Assembly (NCBI GenBank): GCA_028275425.1
Contig: JAPWUT010000069.1
Span: forward strand, 1-8,275
Length of the DNA stretch: 8,275 nucleotides
DNA from: Anaerolineae bacterium
Lineage (GTDB): Bacteria; Chloroflexota; Anaerolineae; SpSt-600
Direction: 5' to 3'
A program made the position numbers and the translations under genes. The stretch's first letter is position 1, and the number at the start of each line of letters is the position of its first letter. Of this stretch, positions 1-6,215 are shown in pieces. The notes beneath the pieces are model-generated. The model saw nothing but the letters and a program-made list of their open reading frames with translations, was not told where the DNA came from and made no database searches.

Positions 1-108
1 AATATAGAAGAAAAGATTAAAACGCGCATTAAAGATTACGCCAAAATATTGAAGAAATATGGTCATGATATATTACAAGATCGGGCAGATGTTGTGTTTG
101 GATTGTAA
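1..108 (+). CDS. 3' end of an unidentified gene (partial, enters from the left)
   Basis: Frame 1 is open from the first base to TAA at 106-108 and reads 35 residues, beginning NIEEKIKTRIKDYAKILKK and ending DVVFGL. It is lysine-rich with a helical look (KDYAKILKKYG). The stretch is visibly more AT-rich than the rest of the window, which suggests a separate, perhaps transferred, origin. I do not recognise the protein. Because an RHS core fragment begins within a few bases of its stop codon, an immunity protein of a polymorphic toxin locus is a reasonable guess, but that rests on position only. It could also be chance coding in AT-rich DNA. Confidence 0.45.
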   Translation, partial: NIEEKIKTRIKDYAKILKKYGHDILQDRADVVFGL

Positions 109-110
109 AG

Positions 111-678
111 CGACAAGCCACCCTGGGGCATTCCCTGCAACCGGATCCGCTAGTGCCGGAGCCTGGGAACCCCCAGGCGCTCAATCGCTACGCCTATGTT
201 TACAACAACCCGCTGCGCTACACCGATCCCAGTGGGCATGTCCCGGTCATCCTGGTGATGATGGGGATCGGCACCGCCACTGGAGCCCTCATCAACTACG
301 GGTTGCAGGTGGCCGCCAACATTAGCCAGAATGGCCTTCAGGTGCAGGCCTTTACGAACGTCAACTGAGCTGCTGTCGGGGCCAGCGCCGTAGCCGGGGC
401 GGTCGGTGGGGCCACTTTCTATGGAGCAAACGCGGTGTTTGCAGCGGCAACGTGCACAACGGAGTTTAGCCTTGGGAATATGGCTCTCTAGCGCGTTGAA
501 TGAGGTTGTATCAGGGCAAGTGGAGCTGGCAACGGCGGACATGCCGGAGGGGCAGCTGGTGTGGCTGGGTGCTTTTACGCGGAATGTAGTTTTAGCAGGC
601 GAGCTAAGCAATGATAGAAGCACGGTTTTTACCAAGGCAATCCCATTAAAACCGAGGCTTTTGGCCTTCTCCAGCTAA
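111..678 (+). pseudogene. RHS-repeat core fragment with degraded C-terminal tip
   Basis: Read in the frame of position 123, the sequence gives LQPDPLVPEPGNPQ, then ALNRYAYVYNNPLRYTDPSGH. This is the conserved RHS-repeat-associated core, including the NRYxYVxNNPLxYTDPSGH block that precedes the variable tip. A hydrophobic tip follows (VPVILVMMGIGTATG). In-frame TGA at 366-368 interrupts it just before AAVGASAVAGAVGGATF, where a Trp (TGG) would fit well. A second stop lies at 490-492. Similar-looking coding continues in another frame (NEVVSGQVELATADMPEGQ, about 508-564), which suggests a frameshift. There is no ATG or ribosome-binding site: the nearest start is GTG at 153, inside the core motif. 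RHS proteins are large secreted or surface proteins that deliver C-terminal toxins. Here only the end of one remains. The core match is firm; the extent after 492 is inferred. Confidence 0.75.
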
Positions 679-681
679 GTT

Positions 682-709
682 TTGACGAAGGGAATTTTTG
701 CGCTATAAT
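682..709 (+). promoter_or_regulatory. sigma70-type promoter of the pheST operon
   Basis: TTGACG (682-687) and TATAAT (704-709) are separated by 16 bp, and transcription would start near 715-717. That is just upstream of the first paired bases of the T-box Stem I (725). The -10 box is perfect and the -35 box has one mismatch. Confidence 0.8.
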
Positions 710-887
710 TTTTCAAAGCCCAAAGGCGATGACGGAGAGGAGTAGGCAGGGGGAGCCTGACAGAGAAGGGGAGGCGTGGCTGGAACCTCCCCACAGGTGA
801 AGCCTGCTGAAGTTCGCTCCCGAGCCGGGCAGGCGAACAAGGATAACCTTAAGTAGTCTGCCGTTCTACAACTCGTAGTCATTTATT

Positions 888-1007
888 TCAGCCCTTGGGG
901 CGAAACAAATGACCGGTTGCTTCCTGCTTCAACGAGGGGTTCTCCCCCTCTCCACAGGCGTTACTTCCCGGGGAACTCCCGGTAGGGCCGTTGAGGGTGG
1001 CCAGCCC
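888..1007 (-). pseudogene. Remnant of the 3' end of tnpB (IS605 orfB)
   Basis: Minus-strand reading ends at TGA (888-890) and contains NGPTGSSPGSNACGEG followed by NPSLKQEATGH. The NACGEG and SLKQEAT blocks are characteristic of the extreme C-terminus of many TnpB/IS1341-type proteins, where the 3' coding end overlaps the start of the omega RNA. None of the RuvC-like nuclease domain is present. The open frame continues to 1139, but that upstream part reads across element structure and I do not think it is protein. Identification is from memory of the family, not from a search. Confidence 0.6.
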
Positions 1008-1087
1008 ATAATTAGGCTTGGTTTTCGCCGTCACCCTATCGGTCTTACGTGGCAGGGGAATTCGCTGCCACAGCCCCCCGGACCGAT
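912..1087 (-). ncRNA. Omega-RNA-like structured segment of the IS605 remnant
   Basis: In IS605/IS1341 elements the region from the 3' part of tnpB to the right end is transcribed as the guide RNA of TnpB (omega RNA). The corresponding part of this element is dense in stems on the minus strand: 1081-1087 with 1038-1044, 1065-1071 with 1049-1055, 1032-1037 with 994-999, and 945-950 with 934-939. No dedicated promoter was found. It may simply be a relic, or it may exist only as the antisense strand within the pheST leader transcript. Confidence 0.4.
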
Positions 1088-1285
1088 ACTTTGTTAAGGT
1101 GCGCATAAACCCATTTCGAGCTTGGGAATATTTTAACACTACATGCCGGAATTGTCAAAAGCGCAGGTAAATACACAGGCTTTTTGGTTTGGAGCAGCTG
1201 GTCCTGGCTTCGTTCGCCAACAGTTGTCAACCCTAAGGAGAGGGCCGGCTCAAGCCGGCCAAACAGGGTGGTACCGCGGAGAGGG

Positions 1286-1322
1286 AAGGCTGCTCTTCGT
1301 CCGTGGAGGCAGCCTTTTCTTT
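1286..1322 (+). terminator. Intrinsic terminator (attenuator) of the T-box leader
   Basis: AAGGCTGC (1286-1293) pairs with GCAGCCTT (1309-1316), and the run TTTTCTTT (1315-1322) follows. Its 5' arm lies within the hairpin that the antiterminator forms downstream of the T-box core, so the two folds exclude each other. pheS begins 24 bases after the T-run. Confidence 0.88.
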
Positions 1323-1345
1323 ATACCTCAGCCAGGAGGGTAAAA

Positions 1346-2389
1346 ATGCTGGAAAAGATTAAAAGCCTGCGGGAAAAAGCCATCCAAGAGCTGGAAGCTT
1401 CAGCCGACTCTAACTCCCTTGAGGAATGGAAGAGGACCTATCTGGGCAAGAAAGGCTTCGTAACTCAGCTCCTACGCCAAATAGGAAGCCTCCCACCAGA
1501 GGAAAGGCCAAAAGCAGGAGAAGCAGCTAACCTCCTGCGGGACGAACTTACCCAACTCTACGAAGAGAAAGCTTCAGCCATCAAAGAGGCCGAACGCCTC
1601 CAGGCCGCCAAAGCTCAAGCCATTGACGTAACTCTCCCCGGAAGGAGGCCTCAAATCGGCGCCCTCCACCCCGTAACCCAAACCTTGAGGGAAATCATTG
1701 AAATCTTCTCCCGCATGGGCTTCGGAGTCTATGAAGGGCCAGAAGTGGAATGGGATGAGTATAACTTCGGCCTCCTTAATATCCCGCCCGAACACCCGGC
1801 CAGGGATATGTGGGATACCCTCTACATAGCCCCACCTTACGGTAAGGACGGAAATATGCTCCTCAGAACCCATACTTCCCCAGACCAGATAAGGGTCATG
1901 GAACTCACAAAACCACCAATAAGGGTTGTGGTCCCAGGAAGATGCTACCGCCACGAGGCCACCGATGCCAGCCACGAGTGGATGTTCTACCAAGTAGAAG
2001 GCTTGGCCGTAGATAAAGGCATAACCATGGCCCACCTCAAAGGCGTCCTCACTACATTCGTCCGGGAAATGTTCGGAAAGGAGAGGAAAGTGCGGTTCCG
2101 CTGCGATTACTTCCCCTTCGTAGAACCAGGGGCCGATATGGCCATGGATTGCATCGTCTGCGGAGGAAAAGGCTGCCGAGTGTGCAAGTTCACCGGCTGG
2201 CTGGAAATCCTGGGAGCCGGAATGGTCCACCCCCAAGTCCTGCGCAATGTGGGAATTGACCCCAACATCTATACCGGCTTCGCTTTCGGCATGGGGGTGG
2301 AAAGGATTGCTATGCTAAAGCATAAGATTGATGACATCCGCTATTTCTACGCTAATGACTTGCGGTTCCTGAAACAATTCCGAGCTTAA
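1346..2389 (+). CDS. pheS: Phenylalanine--tRNA ligase alpha subunit
   Basis: This is the catalytic alpha subunit of the (alpha-beta)2 enzyme that charges tRNA-Phe with phenylalanine using ATP, in the cytoplasm. At 347 residues it has normal length. Residues 1-90 are the helical coiled-coil arm that contacts tRNA. The class II core follows: motif 1 near 108-135 (HPVTQ, then MGFGVYEGPEVE), THTS at 175-178, motif 2 at 198-210 (GRCYRHEATDASH), and motif 3 at 311-324 (GFAFGMGVERIAML). Residues 269-280 form a CxxC-x4-CxxC cluster (C269, C272, C277, C280), a likely metal-binding insertion also known in other bacterial PheS. ATG at 1346 is chosen because AGGAGGG (1334-1340) sits 5 bases upstream; the open frame extends back to 1184, but through T-box sequence. 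It lies directly behind the T-box terminator and 12 bases ahead of pheT. Confidence 0.98.
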   Translation: MLEKIKSLREKAIQELEASADSNSLEEWKRTYLGKKGFVTQLLRQIGSLPPEERPKAGEAANLLRDELTQLYEEKASAIKEAERLQAAKAQAIDVTLPGRRPQIGALHPVTQTLREIIEIFSRMGFGVYEGPEVEWDEYNFGLLNIPPEHPARDMWDTLYIAPPYGKDGNMLLRTHTSPDQIRVMELTKPPIRVVVPGRCYRHEATDASHEWMFYQVEGLAVDKGITMAHLKGVLTTFVREMFGKERKVRFRCDYFPFVEPGADMAMDCIVCGGKGCRVCKFTGWLEILGAGMVHPQVLRNVGIDPNIYTGFAFGMGVERIAMLKHKIDDIRYFYANDLRFLKQFRA

Positions 2390-2401
2390 AGGAGGGGAAC
2401 G

Positions 2402-4825
2402 ATGAAAGTGCCTTTGAGCTGGCTGAAAGATTACGTGGAAATAAAGCTTCCTCCAGAACAGCTTGCCTATAAGTTAACCATGGCCGGCTTTGAAGTGGCC
2501 GAAATCCACCGAGTGGGCGAGCTTTGGGACCGGGATAAAGTCTTCGTTGGCCAAATAGTAGAGGTAAAACCTCACCCCAATGCCGACCGCCTCACAATCG
2601 CCGTTGTGGATTACGGAGCCAGCGAGCTTGTAGAGGTGGTCACGGGAGCCCCAAACATAAAAGTGGGCCAAAGTGGGCAGAAAGTCGCCCTGGCCCTCGC
2701 TGGAGCCCGCCTTGTGGACCCCTACGCTCCCCAGAAAACTTACTTTACCCTTAAGCCGACCAAGATAAGAGGAGTGCTTTCCCCCGGGATGGTCTGCTCC
2801 GAAAAGGAATTGGACTTATCCGATGAACACGAAACGGTCATAATCCTACCTGATGATGCTCCCGTAGGGATACCATTGGCCGATTACTTGGGCGATATCA
2901 TCCTGGACATAGAAGTTCCCACCAATCGGCCGGATTGCCTATCAATCTTGGGGATTGCCCGAGAAGTAGCTGCCCTTACCGATGCCGAATTCCATCCCCC
3001 AATCATTGACTACCCGGAAGAAGGACCAGAAGCCAAAGAGCTTGTGGAAGTTGAAATTGCCGACTCCGACCTCTGTTCCCGCTATACGGCAGCAGTAGTG
3101 CTTGGGGTTGAAATAAAGCCATCGCCTTACCTCGTCCAGAGGCGCCTCAGGGCCGCCGGCATGAGGCCGATAAATAACGTTGTGGACGCCACAAACTACG
3201 TTATGCTGGAGCTGGGCCAGCCAATCCACGCCTTTGATTACGATAAAATCCGCGGCCGGAAGATAATCGTCCGAAGGGCCCGAGAGGACCGGACTTTCAC
3301 AACCTTGGACGGCATCACACGCAGCCTCTTCCCCGATACCCTCCTCATCGCCGATGCCGAAGGGCCTGTGGCTATCGCCGGAGTGATGGGCGGGATGGAG
3401 AGCGAAGTAACCGACAAGACCAAGAACGTACTCATAGAATCGGCCAACTTCAACCGAGTGAGCATAAGGAGAACATCGCGGCTATTGGGCCTGAGGACAG
3501 AAGCTTCCCTCCGCTTTGAGAAAGGCCTTGACCCATACCTCCCACCCGAAGGGGGGAAGCGAACTGCACAGCTCATAAAGGAATGGGCCGGCGGGACCAT
3601 CGCAAAAGGCTTGGTGGATGTCCACACACCGCTGCCCCCTCGCCGCACTATAACCTTCCACCTCAGCGAATTGGAAAGGTTCATCGGGATAAGCTACCCC
3701 AAAGAACAAGTTTCCTCCATCCTCGGCAAGCTGGGCTTTGAACTCAAGGAGGAAGAGCCACAGACCTACACCGTGACCGTGCCTACTCACCGAGGCGATG
3801 TTACAGAGCCGGCAGACTTGGTGGAAGAAGTGGCCAGGATAGCAGGCTACGACCTAATCCCAACGGAGATGATTCCGGCTCCCTCTTCCCCACAGATTTT
3901 CCCCGAGCTCCTCAAGTGGGAAGAAGCGGCCAAGGATGTGCTTGTAGCCTGTGGCCTCTACGAAGTCAAGACCTATGCCCTGATAAGCCAAGAACTCCTG
4001 GACCAATTCGGCCTTTCCTACCCCCTGCCTCTCCTCTCCGTCGCCAACCCAATGACTCCCGAACACGTTTTCCTCCGGCCGACCCTTCTACCAAGCCTCC
4101 TTCGCACCCTCGCTTACAATTTGCGCTTCCAGGATGGTGTTAAAATCTTTGAGCTGGCCCGAGTCTATCTCCCTCGGGAAAATGACCTTCCCCAGGAGAG
4201 AATAACTTTGGCCATAGCCATGGCCGGGGAAGCCGAAGAGCTGAGCTGGTTCGGAAGCAGCAGAAGACTGGATTTCTTTGACCTCAAAGGAGTGGTTGAG
4301 GAACTGGTGGAAAGGATGGGCATATCAAACTATCAGTTCATCCCAGCCGATGAACGCGCTTTCTTCCCAGGCCAAACGGCTTGGCTCAAAGTAGGCGAGG
4401 ATACCATCGGAATCTTGGGCAAGCTCAACCCCGATATAGCCGAAGCCTTTGAGGTGGAGGAAGAGGTCTTCATGGCCGAATTCAACTTTGAGGCCCTCGC
4501 TTCCCACGCTTCCTCCCGGCGCGAATTCAAACCCGTGTCCCGCTACCCTGCTGTGGTCCAAGACATAGCCGTAGTGGTGGACGAGGAGATTCCGGCCGAG
4601 GAAGTGCGCAAGGTGATAATGGAAGCCGGTAAACCTTTCATCCGCAGCGCTGTCCTCTTTGACCTATACCGTGGGAAGCCAGTCCCGCCGGGGAAGAAGA
4701 GCCTCGCCTACTCTCTCACCTTCCAAGCCGATGACCGCACTCTCACCGACAAAGAAGTGACGAAGTTAAGGGAAAGGGTCATAAGGGAGCTGGAGAGGAA
4801 GCTCGGGGCCACATTGCGGGGGTGA
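2402..4825 (+). CDS. pheT: Phenylalanine--tRNA ligase beta subunit
   Basis: This is the 807-residue beta subunit, which partners PheS, binds tRNA-Phe and edits mischarged Tyr-tRNA-Phe. Length and domain order are normal. An OB-fold tRNA-binding domain lies at about 40-150 (VFVGQIVEVKPHPNADRL). The B3/B4 editing domain follows, with NNVVDATNYVMLELGQPIHAFD at about 256-277 (split as read). B5 lies at about 405-475 (PTHRGDVTEPADLVEEVARI). The catalytic-like core follows, and a C-terminal FDX-ACB anticodon-binding domain spans about 712-806 (SRYPAVVQDIAVVV and LTDKEV). AGGAGG at 2390-2395, directly after the pheS stop, fixes the ATG. It is co-transcribed with pheS and so under the same tRNA-Phe T-box control. 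No frameshift or missing block was seen. Confidence 0.98.
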   Translation: MKVPLSWLKDYVEIKLPPEQLAYKLTMAGFEVAEIHRVGELWDRDKVFVGQIVEVKPHPNADRLTIAVVDYGASELVEVVTGAPNIKVGQSGQKVALALAGARLVDPYAPQKTYFTLKPTKIRGVLSPGMVCSEKELDLSDEHETVIILPDDAPVGIPLADYLGDIILDIEVPTNRPDCLSILGIAREVAALTDAEFHPPIIDYPEEGPEAKELVEVEIADSDLCSRYTAAVVLGVEIKPSPYLVQRRLRAAGMRPINNVVDATNYVMLELGQPIHAFDYDKIRGRKIIVRRAREDRTFTTLDGITRSLFPDTLLIADAEGPVAIAGVMGGMESEVTDKTKNVLIESANFNRVSIRRTSRLLGLRTEASLRFEKGLDPYLPPEGGKRTAQLIKEWAGGTIAKGLVDVHTPLPPRRTITFHLSELERFIGISYPKEQVSSILGKLGFELKEEEPQTYTVTVPTHRGDVTEPADLVEEVARIAGYDLIPTEMIPAPSSPQIFPELLKWEEAAKDVLVACGLYEVKTYALISQELLDQFGLSYPLPLLSVANPMTPEHVFLRPTLLPSLLRTLAYNLRFQDGVKIFELARVYLPRENDLPQERITLAIAMAGEAEELSWFGSSRRLDFFDLKGVVEELVERMGISNYQFIPADERAFFPGQTAWLKVGEDTIGILGKLNPDIAEAFEVEEEVFMAEFNFEALASHASSRREFKPVSRYPAVVQDIAVVVDEEIPAEEVRKVIMEAGKPFIRSAVLFDLYRGKPVPPGKKSLAYSLTFQADDRTLTDKEVTKLRERVIRELERKLGATLRG

Positions 4826-4829
4826 AAGG

Positions 4830-5519
4830 ATGCGGGCATTTCTCGCCGTGCTTCTGGCTATAAGCACATTTTTCCTCCTCCTTTTAGCCCCTTATCCGTT
4901 CCTGGCCCGCCCTGAATTCATTCGCCTGGAGTACTCCCGCCCGCATTTCCCCCCTTCTTCCCGCTTCGCCCCCGAAGAAAGGGAACACTTCTCCATCGCC
5001 ACCTTGCGCTACCTCACCGCCAACGAAAGCCTGGAATACCTCAAGGCCCTGGCCGATGAAAATGGCCCAATCTACAATGAGCGTGAACTCGCCCACATGG
5101 CCGATGTCAAAAGGGTGGCTACCGGGGCTTTGTTCGTCCTGAGGTTTTCCTTGCTTCTTGCCCTTTCCTTAACTGTCATTTTCCTGCTCAAAGGGTGGAG
5201 GCGAGAGCTTTCCCTTGGCCTTGCAGGCGGGGCGGCAATGCTTGTAGCTTTAGGCTTAGCGATAGGGGTTACGGCCTTGGTAAACTTTGACTTCTTCTTC
5301 ACACTCTTCCACCGGCTCTTCTTTGAAGGAGACAGCTGGCTCTTCCCCTATACTGATTCCTTAATCCAGCTCTATCCCTTGCCTTTCTGGGTAGACGCCA
5401 CCAAATGGTGGCTGGTTATTAGCGGGGCCTTGACTATACTCACGGGCCTCATAGCGTTAGTACTCTATCGCTTCCCTTACGGCGCGGGCCAGGGCGGCAA
5501 ACTCAGGGGTAAAAGTTAG
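4830..5519 (+). CDS. DUF1461 / TIGR01906 integral membrane protein, function unknown
   Basis: A 229-residue membrane protein of the DUF1461 (TIGR01906) family, whose function is not known. Predicted segments are TM1 about 4-22, a roughly 75-residue loop, TM2 about 98-120, TM3 about 126-150, a second loop, and TM4 about 192-213. Family hallmarks are visible: HMADVK at 89-94 at the end of the first loop, and FFEGDSWLFPYTDSL at 164-178 before the last helix. The ATG lies 4 bases after the pheT stop (TGAAAGGATG), so translation is probably coupled and the gene is the third member of the T-box operon. The last 63 bases overlap the 3' end of the convergent ABC ATPase gene; the C-terminus is a basic tail (GGKLRGKS). 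No terminator is visible after its stop. Confidence 0.85.
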   Translation: MRAFLAVLLAISTFFLLLLAPYPFLARPEFIRLEYSRPHFPPSSRFAPEEREHFSIATLRYLTANESLEYLKALADENGPIYNERELAHMADVKRVATGALFVLRFSLLLALSLTVIFLLKGWRRELSLGLAGGAAMLVALGLAIGVTALVNFDFFFTLFHRLFFEGDSWLFPYTDSLIQLYPLPFWVDATKWWLVISGALTILTGLIALVLYRFPYGAGQGGKLRGKS

Positions 5520-6209
5520 GGAAAGGTCCCTGGGGTGAGGGAAGGGGATAATGAACTGAGCCTTCAGAGTGCCTGGGCGCGGGCTCATAACCATAACCCT
5601 ATCGGCCAAGAAAATGGCCTCTTGAAGGTTGTGCGTGACCATTACCACGGTCTTGCAGCGGTTTCGCCAGAGGCCGGCAAGTTCTACGTTCAGCCTTTCC
5701 CTGGTCAGGGCATCCAAGGAGCTGAAAGGCTCATCCAGGAAGAGGATATCGGGGTCGTAAACCAGGGCCCTGGCCAAAGCTACTTTTTGCTCCATCCCCC
5801 CGGAAAGCTCCCTGGGGTAAGTGTGGAGGAAGCCTTCAAGGCCCATGGATTTGAGGAGGGAAAAGGCCTTTTCCAGGGCTTCTGAGCCGTTGATTCCCCT
5901 CACTTCCAGCGGGAGGAGGACATTCCCCAAAGCGTCGCGCCAGGGCATGAGGTTAGCTTTCTGGAAGACAAAGCCCATCTCCGGTTTCGGTTCCCGCAGA
6001 GGCTCGCCCTTCCAGAGGACCAGGCCTGACGTAGGCCTAAGGAGGCCGCTCAGGATGCGCAGTAAAGTCGTTTTCCCGCACCCCGATGGCCCTACAATGC
6101 ATACAAATTCCCCTTCCCTCACCTCCAAGGAGACATCCCGCAGAGCCTCAACCGGGCCCCGCGAGGAGTTATAAACCATGCTAACGTTGCGTGCTTCCAG
6201 AATGACCAC
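5457..6209 (-). CDS. ABC transporter ATP-binding protein (probable riboflavin importer)
   Basis: This is the ATPase of an importer of the nitrate/sulfonate/thiamine-precursor (SsuB/TauB-like) class, 250 residues and full length. Motifs are Walker A GPSGCGKTT (40-48), Q-loop Gln83, signature LSGGMEQ (135-141), Walker B ILFLDEP (155-161), D-loop SSLD (163-166) and switch His193. The signature has Glu where Gln or Arg is more common. The start is GTG at 6209, six bases after the stop of the binding-protein gene. No strong ribosome-binding site precedes it, so translation is likely coupled to the upstream gene. It is the last gene of the FMN-riboswitch operon and would power the permease encoded at 7170-7919. 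Substrate is inferred from the riboswitch, not from this protein. Its 3' end overlaps the DUF1461 gene on the other strand by 63 bp. Confidence 0.93.
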   Translation of the reverse strand: MVILEARNVSMVYNSSRGPVEALRDVSLEVREGEFVCIVGPSGCGKTTLLRILSGLLRPTSGLVLWKGEPLREPKPEMGFVFQKANLMPWRDALGNVLLPLEVRGINGSEALEKAFSLLKSMGLEGFLHTYPRELSGGMEQKVALARALVYDPDILFLDEPFSSLDALTRERLNVELAGLWRNRCKTVVMVTHNLQEAIFLADRVMVMSPRPGTLKAQFIIPFPHPRDLSLTFTPEFAALARAVREAIEY

Positions 6210-6215
6210 GGCTTT

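Larger units (their letters stand above)
880..1138 (-). mobile_element. Non-autonomous IS200/IS605 (IS1341/TnpB-type) element inserted in the T-box leader
   Basis: About 260 bp separates Stem II from Stem III and does not belong to a T-box. On the minus strand it reads like a miniature IS605-family element. The left end carries a hairpin (CCCA/TGGG at 1123-1126 and 1110-1113, within TGTTAA/TTAACA at 1133-1138 and 1092-1097). The middle carries several stable stems: 1038-1044 with 1081-1087, 1049-1055 with 1065-1071, 994-999 with 1032-1037, and 934-939 with 945-950. A tnpB C-terminal remnant follows, and then an imperfect palindrome at 880-911 typical of the right end. There is no tnpA and no intact tnpB, so it could only move in trans. 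Boundaries are approximate. The left boundary in plus coordinates is limited by a small T-box hairpin, CTAC 866-869 with GTAG 875-878. Confidence 0.7.
725..1322 (+). promoter_or_regulatory. T-box riboswitch (tRNA-Phe-sensing leader of pheST)
   Basis: Stem I is complete. GGC 725-727 pairs with GCC 824-826, followed by a K-turn (GATGA 728-732 opposite GA 822-823), then GGAG 734-737 with CTCC 817-820. The specifier loop has AGTA (741-744) opposite GAA (809-811), the S-turn. Above it GCAGG 746-750 pairs with CCTGC 803-807, CCTG 756-759 with CAGG 794-797, and GGGGAGG 768-774 with CCTCCCC 786-792. The specifier triplet is TTC (813-815), Phe. Stem II is GGCAG 828-832 with CTGCC 858-862, again with GAA/AGTA loop bases. 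Stem III is GGCCGGC 1243-1249 with GCCGGCC 1254-1260. The T-box core AGGGTGGTACCGCG is at 1265-1278; its TGGT would pair with an ACCA tRNA end. Uncharged tRNA-Phe is expected to stabilise the antiterminator. The leader is about 600 nt, roughly twice the usual length, because of a probable inserted element at about 880-1138. Confidence 0.93.

Noticed and set aside
150..635. 161-residue minus-strand open frame
   Set aside because: It is antisense to the recognisable RHS core and has no recognisable motif or ribosome-binding site.
993..1006. AGGGTGG followed by CCAGCC as a second T-box core (tandem T-box)
   Set aside because: The rest of the consensus (ACCGCG) and a second Stem I are absent, and AGGGTG pairs with CACCCT 1032-1037 within the mobile-element structure.
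880..1138. Self-splicing group I or group II intron in the leader
   Set aside because: No domain V-like hairpin or group I core motifs were seen, while tnpB C-terminal coding and IS605-like end hairpins explain the block better.
1184..1345. 54-residue N-terminal extension of pheS from an upstream start
   Set aside because: It runs through Stem III, the T-box core and the terminator, has no family similarity, and ATG 1346 has a strong ribosome-binding site.
1574..4561. Several long minus-strand open frames opposite pheS and pheT
   Set aside because: They are shadows of strongly conserved coding sequence on the plus strand, with no start signals.
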